From an uncultured Marinicella sp. (GTDB lineage: Bacteria; Pseudomonadota; Gammaproteobacteria; Xanthomonadales; Marinicellaceae), in NCBI GenBank assembly GCA_947502595.1, contig CANNAM010000002.1:186001-250000 (forward strand): a DNA stretch of 64,000 nucleotides, in the 5' to 3' direction. The position numbers were made by a program, and so were the translations under genes. Shown here piece by piece: positions 1 to 9,059 of this stretch. The notes under the pieces are model-generated. The model was not told where the DNA came from and ran no database searches. It saw only the letters and a program-made list of their open reading frames with translations. Every line of letters starts with the position of its first letter. Positions within the stretch are counted from its first letter, which is position 1.

Positions 1-2455
1 TGGGCCATTCCACGCGGTTGATACCACGGCGCTTACCTGCAATTAAAGTGGTGATGATTTCATTGTTTTCATCCAAAACATTAACGCTCATGTCACCGAA
101 CATGTGGCGTTTTTTCAAATAATAACTGATGACCGCCACCTCAGATGGGTTGCTGCCAATGAAATCATTGCTGGGGGCGAAATTCTGTAGCACGCCACCC
201 TCAGTCATCACCGCAGGGCGTGAGGGCAACATCACCAAATCTTCAGTCAAACGCTCTTGAGTTAAAGCACGCAGAGGAGTGATGTCATCAATGATATAAA
301 CACCACGACCATGGGTGGCTAGAATCACATCATGTTCAGTAGGATGAATAACCAAATCATGTACCGCCACTTTAGGCAAATTTTCTTTGAACCGAGCCCA
401 ACTACTGCCAGCATCTAAACTTATGTACAATCCAAATTCGGTGCCAAGAAATAACAAGTCTGGGTTTACCGGGTCCTGCTTCAGTACCCATGCATAGCCC
501 AAATCATTGGCCGGCAATGCTTGCCATGACTGACCAAAATCATCGGTTCGATAGGTGTATGTTTTCATGTCTCCAGTGCGGTGGCCATCAAATGTGACAA
601 ACGCTGTACCTGGTTGATGAGGACTGGCTGTAATCCGTGAAACCCAAGTTCCTTTAGGCACGCCACGGATATGTTTGCCGACATTCTGCCAAGATTTTCC
701 CGCATCACGGGTGATGTGAATCAGGCCATCATCAGAACCGACCCACAATAACTCACCATCTAAAGGCGACTCATCTATACTGTAAATAGTGGCATTATTT
801 TCTGCTGTTGAATTATCAATGGTTAAGCCACCGGTAGTGGATTGTCGCTGTCGCTTGGCATCATTGGTGGTCAAATCATGCGAAATGGTGACCCATGATT
901 CGCCTCGGTCTGTCGATTTATGCAAGTACTGTGAGCCATAATAAATCGTACCTGGATTGCTTGCACTGACCAACAAAGGCGTGTTCCAATTAAACCGCAA
1001 TGGTTGTTCACCAGCACCAGCCACCGGTGGGATGTTTTTGACTTCTCCAATGTTGCGGTTCAAGCGCAATAATTTGCCACCTTGGTATTCAGAATAGATG
1101 ATGTTGTGGTCTTGTTTATCAACAAACACCCAGAAGCCATCACCCATACCAATTGAGTTCCAATCCCCTGGCTTGATGCCACCAGGTGCTCTGGAAGGCC
1201 CTTCCCAAGAACCATTGTCTTGTAGGCCACCGTACACATGGTAAGGCCATTGGTCATCATGTGAAACGTGGTAAAACTGACTCACAGGCAAGGTACCAAC
1301 CATGCGCCAACTGCCACCTTGGTTATAACTGATATACACCCCGCCATCAGTGCCCAAGATCAGCTGATTGGCGTTGCTGTTATTGATCCATAAGGCATGG
1401 TGGTCAGGGTGTTCGGTTAAACTGAAACCGCCTGATAACATGGCTGAAAAGGTTTCTCCACCATCGGTGCTGGTTACCGTTATTAAGCTGGGCTTGTACA
1501 CCCGCTCTGGATCCAACGGATCTACTTTCAACTCACCAAAGTAAAAAGGGCGCATTTGTACGAAACTTGAAGTTGATTTCTTTTGCCAACTTTTACCCAT
1601 GTCATCAGTTCGATACAAAGCCGTTTCTTTGGCTTCTATGGTGGCGTAGACCGTGGTACTTTGAGATGCTGCAATGGCCAAAGCAATGCGCCCTTTGTCA
1701 CCCTCTGGTAGTCCATTGGTTAACTCTTGCCAACTGTCACCACCATCGATAGAACGGTACAGACCGCTGCCTGCGCCACCTGATGTGAAATAATCTGGGT
1801 AGCGGCGAAATTGCCACATGCCTGCATAAATAATGTTGGGATTGTGCGGATCAATAACTAAGTCGGAGCAACCAGTTGAAGCATTGACGTACAACACCTG
1901 CTGCCAATTTTTCCCTTGATCAGTGGTGCGATATACACCACGTTCCTTGGCATCATTCCACAGTGCACCAGTGGCACATACAAATACCGTATCACTGGAC
2001 TGACTGCTGACTTCAATGGCCGCTATGCGTTCAGTTTTTGCCAAACCTAAATGTTGCCACTTTTCACCTGCATCTGTAGACAGGTACACCCCATCACCTA
2101 CTGACACGGTGTTCCTGACCCAGGATTCACCTGTTCCAACCCAAACATTTTGTGGGTTATTAGGGTCAACTTTAACCGCGCCTATGGATTGGTTGTGCTC
2201 ATCAAAGATCGGCTTAAACCCAACCCCACCATCTTTAGATTTCCAAACCCCACCACTGGCAGTGCCCACATAAATGACTGGTGAATCTCCAACAGTGGCA
2301 TCCAAGTCAGCTATGCGCCCACTCATTACGGCTGGACCAATGGACCTGGCCTGTAAACCACCAAATGTATAGGCATCAATTTTAATTTCTTTGGCGGTAA
2401 CAAAAGCGGGCAACAAAGTGCCCGCTAGCAGCCAATACGCAGTTATTTTTTTCAC
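1..2455 (-). CDS. Secreted VPS10/sortilin-like BNR-repeat beta-propeller protein (3' end beyond window)
   Basis: About 818 codons are visible and the frame is still open at base 1, so the C-terminus is missing. The start is a GTG at 2455, six bases after an AGGAG, followed by a signal peptide (MKKITAYWLLAG..., cleavage after FVTA). The mature part begins with the family-typical segments ARSIGPAVMSGRIAD and TASGGVWKSKDGG, then many YVGT/VWVGTGE and STDAG-type blades. This is the WD40/YVTN/BNR-like (sortilin N-domain) family of large exported proteins, often annotated as glycosyl hydrolases although catalysis is rarely shown. The last visible residues (GKRRGINRVEWP) match the conserved region after the propeller. 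It lies 12 bp downstream of the LolA-like gene, whose end holds its ribosome site, so the two are probably co-transcribed. Substrate unknown. Confidence 0.8.
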   Translation of the reverse strand, partial: MKKITAYWLLAGTLLPAFVTAKEIKIDAYTFGGLQARSIGPAVMSGRIADLDATVGDSPVIYVGTASGGVWKSKDGGVGFKPIFDEHNQSIGAVKVDPNNPQNVWVGTGESWVRNTVSVGDGVYLSTDAGEKWQHLGLAKTERIAAIEVSSQSSDTVFVCATGALWNDAKERGVYRTTDQGKNWQQVLYVNASTGCSDLVIDPHNPNIIYAGMWQFRRYPDYFTSGGAGSGLYRSIDGGDSWQELTNGLPEGDKGRIALAIAASQSTTVYATIEAKETALYRTDDMGKSWQKKSTSSFVQMRPFYFGELKVDPLDPERVYKPSLITVTSTDGGETFSAMLSGGFSLTEHPDHHALWINNSNANQLILGTDGGVYISYNQGGSWRMVGTLPVSQFYHVSHDDQWPYHVYGGLQDNGSWEGPSRAPGGIKPGDWNSIGMGDGFWVFVDKQDHNIIYSEYQGGKLLRLNRNIGEVKNIPPVAGAGEQPLRFNWNTPLLVSASNPGTIYYGSQYLHKSTDRGESWVTISHDLTTNDAKRQRQSTTGGLTIDNSTAENNATIYSIDESPLDGELLWVGSDDGLIHITRDAGKSWQNVGKHIRGVPKGTWVSRITASPHQPGTAFVTFDGHRTGDMKTYTYRTDDFGQSWQALPANDLGYAWVLKQDPVNPDLLFLGTEFGLYISLDAGSSWARFKENLPKVAVHDLVIHPTEHDVILATHGRGVYIIDDITPLRALTQERLTEDLVMLPSRPAVMTEGGVLQNFAPSNDFIGSNPSEVAVISYYLKKRHMFGDMSVNVLDENNEIITTLIAGKRRGINRVEWP

Positions 2456-2467
2456 TGTGAACTCCTA

Positions 2468-3244
2468 TTATTCAGTAACTTCCACGGCTTCTTTGGTATC
2501 AGCTGCTACTGGCATTTTGAATAAGTCATCGCTCACATCTTGGTTGAATTCAACTGATTCAAAAGTCATGTTTTGTGCCACCATACCATTGATTTTCACT
2601 GCCATCGCGTGGGCAATCGGCATACCAGCAGGGCCAACTTCTTTGTAATCACTGAAATAAGTCTCGGCTTCAATTTCCTGACCCATTGAAGTCATTTTGT
2701 TGCGAGTCATTACTTCTAATTTATACTCTTCATCCAAGAACACAGTAACCACATCACCACTTTTTCTGGTGGCTTTTATCTCAATCACCGGCGTACCTTC
2801 CAGCTCTGTGAGACCAACCAGTTCCAAAGCAATGCCTTTGGCTGCAGAATTCACCAACACACCTTCGATATCAGCCTGTTCTTGCAGTTGTTTAAGGTCA
2901 TCGCCAGCCACCAACTCAGCTTCAGACTTACCCAAGAAAGGCATCACTTGCCAACCTTTTTCACCATCAAATGCCTGAATACCTTTCATACCCTGCATTT
3001 CAAAAGTGGTGTAAATTTTATCTGGCGCCTTGTACACAAACGACAACGGCACTTCCATTGGACCCATGGTCATTTTACCAGTGGCCTTCATGCTCTTCAT
3101 GCTATTGATTGCGGCCATTCCGCCACGCGCGTCTACGTATTCCGCCAATACTTCATCTAAGTTCAATTCGGCCTGTGCAGCAAAGGCCGATGCCGCCAGA
3201 GTGGCCGCCAACCAAATGTGTTTTTTCATCATGTTATTTTTCAT
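2468..3244 (-). CDS. Periplasmic LolA-like outer-membrane lipoprotein-sorting family protein
   Basis: A 258-residue protein with a clear Sec signal peptide (KKHIWLAATLAASAFAAQA). The mature region is a single beta-rich domain with the layout of LolA/LolB-fold proteins: an early helix with ARGGMAAINSMKSMKATGKM, then alternating strands such as GDVVTVFLDEEYKLEVM. The chosen start follows a GGAG eight bases upstream. It is not the housekeeping LolA (no matching neighbourhood, different N-terminus). This clade usually accompanies secreted peptidases or propeller proteins, as here with the downstream BNR-repeat gene 12 bp away. Probably binds a lipid or lipidated partner in the periplasm; that is inference from fold similarity. 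Confidence 0.65.
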   Translation of the reverse strand: MKNNMMKKHIWLAATLAASAFAAQAELNLDEVLAEYVDARGGMAAINSMKSMKATGKMTMGPMEVPLSFVYKAPDKIYTTFEMQGMKGIQAFDGEKGWQVMPFLGKSEAELVAGDDLKQLQEQADIEGVLVNSAAKGIALELVGLTELEGTPVIEIKATRKSGDVVTVFLDEEYKLEVMTRNKMTSMGQEIEAETYFSDYKEVGPAGMPIAHAMAVKINGMVAQNMTFESVEFNQDVSDDLFKMPVAADTKEAVEVTE

Positions 3245-3456
3245 TGTTAATGCTCCAATTTATGCTGATTAATTTAAACCAATCATCTTAATGGTTTTGC
3301 GTATAGTTTAAAGTGCTGTTGGTCATGATTTAAGCCTATCCCCATAATAACAAAACATGATATGGCTTAATTTTGCAATGCTCTTTATAACTAACAGCTT
3401 TCAAGGTTAGATTTAAATTTGCGCGCGATGAGAATAGGCAGATACCGACATTTGAG

Positions 3457-4170
3457 CTATTTAAGCTGACAATTATATTTTACTATGGTATCGGTTAATT
3501 TTTGGGCCCACAGTTGATAAGCCACTGGACCGGGGTGAAAACCATCGGTCGCAGTCTTGGCCTGCTCTGGGTATGCTCGCAAAGAATGGAAATACAGCTG
3601 TGAGTCACCGGCAGTTAATTCAATCAACAGTTGATTGAAGGTATCGGCATAGGCGCCCAAGTAACGGTTCAATGGCCAAGGCAGTGCTGGAAAATCACCC
3701 ATTGGAGGTAACCCTGACACAATGATTTTGCTGGGTTGGAACTTGTCTTTCAACATTTGCAGCAATGTATTTTGTTGCTGGCGCCACACTTTTGTTGACA
3801 CCTGTGAGGTCACATCATTGACTCCCAAAGCCGTGATGATCACATCAAACTTTTGCCACGGCAAGGCCTCTACGTTTTGGATGGCACCAGCTGTGGTCTT
3901 GCCGGTTTCAGCCACCATTTGGTACTGTAAGCAGTGTTCTTGACTCAGCAACTGAATCAGTTGACCCAACAAAGAATCTTTCGACGATAACGCCCCGACG
4001 CCCGCCGCCGATGAATCGCCCAATAACAACAACTTCAATTCTTTGCCCACACCCTCTTGACCTTGCTTGTCCAAAACAGGCTCAGGTAAACGTGGGGTTC
4101 TGTGCTTGACAATTGCTGCCTGTAGCAACAAAACAGGACCGAATAAAATTTTAAACAGGGTGAGTTTCAA
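3457..4170 (-). CDS. SGNH/GDSL-family hydrolase (esterase/lysophospholipase-like)
   Basis: A 237-residue protein with the ordered SGNH blocks: GDSSAAGVG near residue 50 (nucleophile Ser), ALGVNDV near 115 (block III Gly/Asn) and DGFHPG near 210 (catalytic Asp and His). The N-terminal hydrophobic stretch FKILFGPVLLLQAAIV may be a membrane anchor or uncleaved signal. The start appears to be a TTG, preceded by GAGGAG seven bases upstream; no ATG fits. The family hydrolyses acyl or acetyl esters of lipids, sugars or peptidoglycan, and the substrate cannot be told from sequence. It is 65 bp downstream of upp on the same strand and may share its transcript. Confidence 0.8.
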   Translation of the reverse strand: MKLTLFKILFGPVLLLQAAIVKHRTPRLPEPVLDKQGQEGVGKELKLLLLGDSSAAGVGALSSKDSLLGQLIQLLSQEHCLQYQMVAETGKTTAGAIQNVEALPWQKFDVIITALGVNDVTSQVSTKVWRQQQNTLLQMLKDKFQPSKIIVSGLPPMGDFPALPWPLNRYLGAYADTFNQLLIELTAGDSQLYFHSLRAYPEQAKTATDGFHPGPVAYQLWAQKLTDTIVKYNCQLK

Positions 4171-4235
4171 TGGTGGCTCCTCACGTACAGGTTAATTTGT
4201 TGGCTCAATACAGATACAACCCAACATATACAGCT

Positions 4236-4862
4236 TCAAAGCGTGCCAAAAATCTTATCACCCGCATCACCCAGACCCGGCAAGATGTAACCCTGTTCAT
4301 TCAAATGGTCATCCACTGCCGCCACAAAAATTTCCACATCAGGGTGTTTGGCTTCAATCCGTGCCAAGCCTTCGGGAGCAGCAACCAAGAAAATACCTTT
4401 GATGTCAGTACACCCGGCTGCTTTGAGTAAATCTATGGTGGCCTCTAAAGTACCTCCGGTGGCCAACATGGGGTCAATCACAATCGCTGTTTTGTACTGA
4501 ATATCATCCACTAACTTGGCATAGTATTTTTCAGCCTCTAAAGTGTCTTCATTGCGGGCAAATCCGACCACTGAAACACCCGCTCCAGGCAACATTTGCA
4601 ACACCCCGTCCAGCATGCCTAAACCCGCTCGTAAAATAGGTACTACGGTGATTTTTTGGTTGCTTATTTTCTGCACCTCGGTGTGACCAGCCCAGGATTC
4701 AATGGTAGCTGAGTTGCTGTTTAGATTGCGGGTGGCTTCATAGGTCAGCAGCACGCCAATTTCAGCCACTATGGTTCTGAAATCTTGGACTTTGATGTCC
4801 TTATGTCGCAACAAGCCAACTTTGTGTTTGACCAATGGGTGGTTGATTTCATGTACTGCCAT
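4236..4862 (-). CDS. upp: Uracil phosphoribosyltransferase
   Basis: A 208-residue protein, the normal length for Upp. It converts uracil plus PRPP to UMP in the pyrimidine salvage pathway, in the cytoplasm. Recognisable segments are the N-terminal [15 protein letters not shown], the [11 protein letters not shown] block, the PRPP loop DPMLATGGT and the C-terminal uracil-binding [11 protein letters not shown]. No uraA permease lies beside it, unlike the frequent upp-uraA arrangement; an SGNH hydrolase follows instead. The Shine-Dalgarno is weak (TTTGGT). Transcription starts in the 235-bp AT-rich gap shared with the divergent acetyltransferase. Confidence 0.95.
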   Translation of the reverse strand: MAVHEINHPLVKHKVGLLRHKDIKVQDFRTIVAEIGVLLTYEATRNLNSNSATIESWAGHTEVQKISNQKITVVPILRAGLGMLDGVLQMLPGAGVSVVGFARNEDTLEAEKYYAKLVDDIQYKTAIVIDPMLATGGTLEATIDLLKAAGCTDIKGIFLVAAPEGLARIEAKHPDVEIFVAAVDDHLNEQGYILPGLGDAGDKIFGTL

Positions 4863-5097
4863 AAAAATACCAAAGCTTAAAAGCCTTTATTTTAGCAGAA
4901 ATATACCTTTATTCTGAGTCTGTCTGCACATGAAAAGAGTTGCGGTTTGATTGCAGCTGCATGAATGCCTTGACAAACGCATTGGATGTTTGACTTTATG
5001 CGCTGTTTCAATACTATAATAAACTGCAGCAGATTTATATGCCTTTGAGTTGTGGCATAACTAAGCCGAAACCAATGATATAGAGGTAAATACAAGT

Positions 5098-5556
5098 ATG
5101 GTAACTTTCCGCCAAGCGCAACAGTCAGACTTAACAAGGTTGGTACACATGTTGGCAGATGACCCGCTGGGCGCACAGAGAGAAAACCTCAGCTCACCTT
5201 TGCCAAACAGTTACCTTGATGCTTTTTTACACATCAATCAAGACCCTAACAACGAATTGATAGTGGCCGAACAAGCTGGACACATTGTTGGCATGCTACA
5301 ACTGACATTTATTCCATATTTAACTTACCAAGGTTCTTGGCGTTGTTTGATTGAAGGCGTGCGAATTGATACTCAATACCGCGGTCATGGCATTGGCGGA
5401 CAAATGTTTCAATGGGTCATTGAAAGGGCCAAAGCCAAAAATTGTCGACTGATCCAATTAACATCCGATAAATTACGTCCCGATGCCATCCGTTTTTACC
5501 AGTCTTTAGGATTCACCGCCAGTCATGAAGGCATGAAACTCAGTTTAATTGATTAA
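5098..5556 (+). CDS. GNAT-family N-acetyltransferase
   Basis: A 152-residue single-domain acetyltransferase. The acetyl-CoA binding motif A is seen as VRIDTQYRGHGIGGQMFQWV, with the Arg/Gln-x-x-Gly-x-Gly turn as RGHGIG, followed by the C-terminal DAIRFYQSLGFTAS segment that closes the fold. It resembles the group annotated as possible phosphinothricin or small-molecule acetyltransferases; the acceptor is unknown. GAGGT lies ten bases before the ATG. It is divergent from upp and runs convergently into the M64 peptidase gene, with only one base between the two stop codons. Confidence 0.8.
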   Translation: MVTFRQAQQSDLTRLVHMLADDPLGAQRENLSSPLPNSYLDAFLHINQDPNNELIVAEQAGHIVGMLQLTFIPYLTYQGSWRCLIEGVRIDTQYRGHGIGGQMFQWVIERAKAKNCRLIQLTSDKLRPDAIRFYQSLGFTASHEGMKLSLID

Positions 5557-5557
5557 G

Positions 5558-7153
5558 TTACGGTAACTGCTCAAAGTCATCAGCAAATATCAAGTCATTG
5601 AATGGCACCACATTCAGTTGCCACTGAAACTCAAATTCAGGCAGCTCAGCTTGACGGCTGCTGTGCACCATAGGAGAGTGGTCTTGAACTTTAATTTTTA
5701 TGTTTTGTTGCCCAACTTGGTTGGGTTGAAAAACAAAACTTTGGCTGATTTGACCATCGCTGTTGCTGGTTTGTTGCACACCATTCACCCACCAACTGAC
5801 ATCAAGGTGGTGGCTGGGCTGCAAAGTATCCACACTGAACGTCATGGGAACAGCAACCATTGTAGTTGGGGTGGTGTCTGCTGGGCTGGCTGTTCCAGGC
5901 TCCAATAAAGACAAAGGAGACCCTTGTGCGTAGGGTACTTGGTATAATTTAAACACATAAGCAGCCTGGCACACGGCACAAAAATCATACGATAAAGACC
6001 TCATATTGCAAAAGTTTTTAGGGCGATAACGGCCAAGCTCTTGATAACGTGCGCCTTCGAACAAGCCAATGACTGTATTGTACTGTGAAGTCTCAGGCGT
6101 AGGCACTGGGGTACTTGGCTCAATGAGGTGTGACCATTTGATGTTATTGCGGTTGGTTTCATCAGTCACATTGGCTTCACAACTGGGACCATTGATGTCG
6201 CTACAAGCAGGAAAACCTGGGTAAGCTGAATCGTACTCATCAGCCAAGTCGGTGAAAGAGTGGCCATACTCATGAATGAATATGTCATTGGCCGATGCGT
6301 GGGTTGAGAAAGTTGAAAATGAACCGCCTGAACCACCATACTCAGTATCGTTAACTATCACGATGATTTCATTCCAATCAGGACTGGCTGCTGCGGCCGT
6401 ATAAATTTTACTTGAGTTGACGGTCAATAAACGTCTGATGCTGGCAATGCAATATGATGCATCAAATGCCGTATCAACGGTTACCGCATCATTGCCAAAA
6501 CAAGCTGCGGGTTTGTCTGCACCTGGTTGGTTACTGGCAGTAAACTGACGGTCAAAACTGATAAACTCACTGTAACTTTGATAAGGCTCAAAGGTCTGCA
6601 TGTAGGCAATGATGCTATCAACATCTGCATTGAAATCATTTTCTTGGTTGGCAGTATAACCATCCCCCATAACCAATAGATTAACCCGGTTATCTGGATT
6701 GCCTGCAGCTGGCTGAGTAGGCAAGACAGCCTTATAACGCGCATTCCTTACCAAGTTACTGAAATCAAACCTTGTCTGGTTTTTATCCACCGAAATGGGC
6801 AGGCTTAATTGTTTAACCATACCCCTCGGCGCACGAACCACAAATACAATTTCTTCATTCAACAACAACTGCCCATCTAGCTGCTCATGACCATGGTACT
6901 CAGCACGGGTGATTAACTGATTTTTTAATGACACTTCATCGATCAATATACCATCGCTGGCCAGCAGTTGAACGTTATCACTGGGTACAGCAGAGGCTTT
7001 GTTTTTAAAGTCTATTGGTAAATCAACCACCGCATGGTATTCAGCCACCAAGCCGCTTTGCGCTGTCCAGCTGAGTACCAGATAGTCAGCTTTAAATGCT
7101 GTCGCACGACCAGTTACAATCAAACAACCAACCAATAAAAACAGTTTATACAT
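5558..7153 (-). CDS. Secreted M64-family zinc metallopeptidase
   Basis: A 531-residue exported protein with a signal peptide at 1-19 (cleavage near GRATA). The metal site HEYGHSFTDLADEYD lies near residue 293 and gives the HExxH zinc ligands and glutamate base. The upstream NLLVMGDGYTANQENDF segment is the conserved entry of the M64 (IgA-peptidase-like) domain. The C-terminal third (from about residue 420) is a beta-sandwich-like region (WWVNGVQQ...). The protein ends IFADDFEQLP, resembling the acidic-aromatic tail of the propeller protein at 41491-43665. An AAGGTGTGA precedes the ATG. The role is probably extracellular protein degradation; no partner genes adjoin it. Confidence 0.85.
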   Translation of the reverse strand: MYKLFLLVGCLIVTGRATAFKADYLVLSWTAQSGLVAEYHAVVDLPIDFKNKASAVPSDNVQLLASDGILIDEVSLKNQLITRAEYHGHEQLDGQLLLNEEIVFVVRAPRGMVKQLSLPISVDKNQTRFDFSNLVRNARYKAVLPTQPAAGNPDNRVNLLVMGDGYTANQENDFNADVDSIIAYMQTFEPYQSYSEFISFDRQFTASNQPGADKPAACFGNDAVTVDTAFDASYCIASIRRLLTVNSSKIYTAAAASPDWNEIIVIVNDTEYGGSGGSFSTFSTHASANDIFIHEYGHSFTDLADEYDSAYPGFPACSDINGPSCEANVTDETNRNNIKWSHLIEPSTPVPTPETSQYNTVIGLFEGARYQELGRYRPKNFCNMRSLSYDFCAVCQAAYVFKLYQVPYAQGSPLSLLEPGTASPADTTPTTMVAVPMTFSVDTLQPSHHLDVSWWVNGVQQTSNSDGQISQSFVFQPNQVGQQNIKIKVQDHSPMVHSSRQAELPEFEFQWQLNVVPFNDLIFADDFEQLP

Positions 7154-7372
7154 TCACACCTTTTTCCTTTAGCATTCACTTTTAAATAAATATGATTGTA
7201 CATTTAGGACAAACACAAAGACAAGTCGGAATTTATATTTGCCAAATTTGCTTGGCTTTTATAACAAATATATTTATCAACTACATACAAAAACCTTGAA
7301 TTATGGTATTTTATTAGTCGGTCAAACCCCTCTCTGGGGAATTTGTTTTTAAAAATTGTGGAGGATTTAATA

Positions 7373-7633
7373 ATGACAGCTGAAGGTTTAATAATTATTT
7401 TATTGATTGGTGCCATTGCTGGTTGGTTGGCAGGGGTATTAATCAAAGGTTATGGTTTTGGTCTGGTGGCCAACATTGTGATAGGTATCATTGGTGCTTT
7501 TGTTGGTGGTTATATATTCAGTGCTTTGGGTATTTCAATAGCTGGCGGCATTTTAGGCAGCATCATTGTGGCGACCATTGGTGCCGTGGTGTTGTTACTG
7601 ATTATTGGGGTCATCAGAAAAGCAACTCGATAA
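7373..7633 (+). CDS. GlsB/YeaQ/YmgE-family (transglycosylase-associated) membrane protein
   Basis: An 86-residue, very hydrophobic protein with three predicted transmembrane helices: AEGLIIILLIGAIAGWLAGVLI, VANIVIGIIGAFVGGYIFSAL and GGILGSIIVATIGAVVLLLIIGV. It ends in a short basic tail (RKATR). The Gly-rich helix pattern is that of the GlsB/YeaQ/YmgE stress-associated family in the inner membrane, whose biochemical role is unsettled. I chose the ATG at 7373 because GGAGG sits directly upstream with six-base spacing; the longer frame lacks a site. It stands alone, followed by a hairpin terminator at 7657-7688. Confidence 0.85.
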   Translation: MTAEGLIIILLIGAIAGWLAGVLIKGYGFGLVANIVIGIIGAFVGGYIFSALGISIAGGILGSIIVATIGAVVLLLIIGVIRKATR

Positions 7634-7656
7634 CCCCCCGTAACAGCAGTACACAC

Positions 7657-7688
7657 AAAACCCAGCATCAAGCTGGGTTTTGTTTTTT
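7657..7688. terminator. Rho-independent terminator shared by the convergent GlsB-like gene and kmo
   Basis: The stem AAACCCAGC / GCTGGGTTT has a five-base loop (ATCAA), followed by TGTTTTTT on the plus strand and preceded by A-rich sequence that becomes a T-run on the minus strand. It can therefore stop both converging transcripts. The kmo stop codon (7668-7670) lies inside the hairpin loop. Confidence 0.85.
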
Positions 7689-9059
7689 CAGCTGCAATAA
7701 AGGCAGTTTCTGCATAACCAACCGTTCAGCACGATCAAAATCAACTTGCTCAATGTCATCAATTCCGGTACTTAACTCAGTTAGAATTTTGGCTTGAATC
7801 TTGCCTCTTGCATAAGCTTCGGCATAAGGAATTAAGTGAAAAGACACCATAGAATACCGCGGGATGAAATACGCAGGTAGGCGCTGCTCCAGTTCAAAAG
7901 CTATGGCTTTTTTTAAGTGAAATTTAGGGTCATTTACTGATGAGCGCATCTCAATATAGTTTTCCAAAGCCATGTCAGCGATGGCGTTGCTGTTGTCCAT
8001 GCGACTTTCGACAAATGCAGGCATGGCTGCATGCCAATCATCATTGTATGCATCCAAGGCTTGGTCCAGCGCCACACAGTCCTCGAACCCAGCATTCATG
8101 CCTTGACCATGAAATGGCACCACAGCATGTGCCGCATCGCCAATCAACACGGCATTTTTATACTGCCAATCAGCACAACGGATGGTACCCAGATAACCTG
8201 TTGGGTTATTAAAGTAATCATGTTCTAATTCAGGAATCAACGACTTGGCATCGGCAAAATACTGATCAAAAACCGCATTCAAAGCCGCTACATCACTGAT
8301 TGAGGCAAAACTCACCGGACCCTCGTTGGGCATAAATAAAGTCAAGGTAAAACTGGCATCCGGATTAGGCAAACCAATCATCATGTAATCACCTCGCGGC
8401 CAGATATGCAGGGCTTCTTTTTCCAATTGAAACTCACCGTTTGGGCCCGGCGGTATATTCAGCTCTTTGTATGAGTGATCCAGCAGTTCTGATGAATATT
8501 CAGTCTCGTTGAGTCCTCGCATTGATTCACGAACCTGGCTGCCACCACCATCTGCACCAATTAAATAATCGTATTTCACGGTCAGTTTTTTATCTGAGGA
8601 TTGGTGTTGAGTCAAGAATTGATCACGCTCAAAGTCAATCGATAAGCACTCATGCTTAAAAAAGAACTCAACTTGTCCAGTGGCTTCTGCAGCATCCCGT
8701 AATACACTGACCAAGCCCGCACGCGAAACGGAATAAATCACTTCCTCGGGTTTTTGACCATAGCTTTGTAATTTCAGTCGACCTACAACATCATGCAACA
8801 TCCGGCCTTGCATTGGAATCAACAACGGTTTGACCTTATCCATCAGATTCAACCGTTCTAGTGCGTCTATACCACGGTTGGCCAACGCCAAATTGATTGA
8901 GCGGCCTGCAGAAATAGCTTCTTTTCTGATGTCTGGTAACTGCTCATAAACCGAAACTTGGTAACCACGTTTGGCTAAAAACAAGGCTTGCATGGACCCC
9001 ACTAAGCCGGCGCCAATAATGACTATATGCTGCTTACCTGGTGTAGTTGAATTGTTCAT
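7668..9059 (-). CDS. kmo: Kynurenine 3-monooxygenase
   Basis: A 463-residue FAD-dependent aromatic hydroxylase that turns L-kynurenine into 3-hydroxykynurenine with NADPH and O2. Visible motifs: the N-terminal Rossmann GxGxxG (IIGAGLVGSMQALFLAKRG), the DG motif (YLIGADGGGSQVR) and the GD motif with ribityl contact (VLIGDAAHAVVPFHGQGMNAGFED). The Arg-rich AGRSINLALANRGIDALE segment is typical of KMO. The start overlaps the kynU stop by four bases (ATGA), so translation is coupled. With KynU it forms the route from kynurenine to 3-hydroxyanthranilate, which feeds quinolinate and NAD; the remaining steps (TDO, formamidase, HAO, QPRT) are not in this window. Confidence 0.93.
   Translation of the reverse strand: MNNSTTPGKQHIVIIGAGLVGSMQALFLAKRGYQVSVYEQLPDIRKEAISAGRSINLALANRGIDALERLNLMDKVKPLLIPMQGRMLHDVVGRLKLQSYGQKPEEVIYSVSRAGLVSVLRDAAEATGQVEFFFKHECLSIDFERDQFLTQHQSSDKKLTVKYDYLIGADGGGSQVRESMRGLNETEYSSELLDHSYKELNIPPGPNGEFQLEKEALHIWPRGDYMMIGLPNPDASFTLTLFMPNEGPVSFASISDVAALNAVFDQYFADAKSLIPELEHDYFNNPTGYLGTIRCADWQYKNAVLIGDAAHAVVPFHGQGMNAGFEDCVALDQALDAYNDDWHAAMPAFVESRMDNSNAIADMALENYIEMRSSVNDPKFHLKKAIAFELEQRLPAYFIPRYSMVSFHLIPYAEAYARGKIQAKILTELSTGIDDIEQVDFDRAERLVMQKLPLLQLKKQNPA

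Noticed and set aside
4892-5176. 94-residue open frame on the minus strand in the upp/acetyltransferase gap
   Set aside because: It overlaps the 5' end of the acetyltransferase, has no ribosome site, and its composition is not protein-like.
7423-7797. Open frame in another phase over the GlsB-like gene
   Set aside because: The real frame encodes clean membrane helices with a strong ribosome site; this one is Trp/Cys/His-rich and crosses the terminator.
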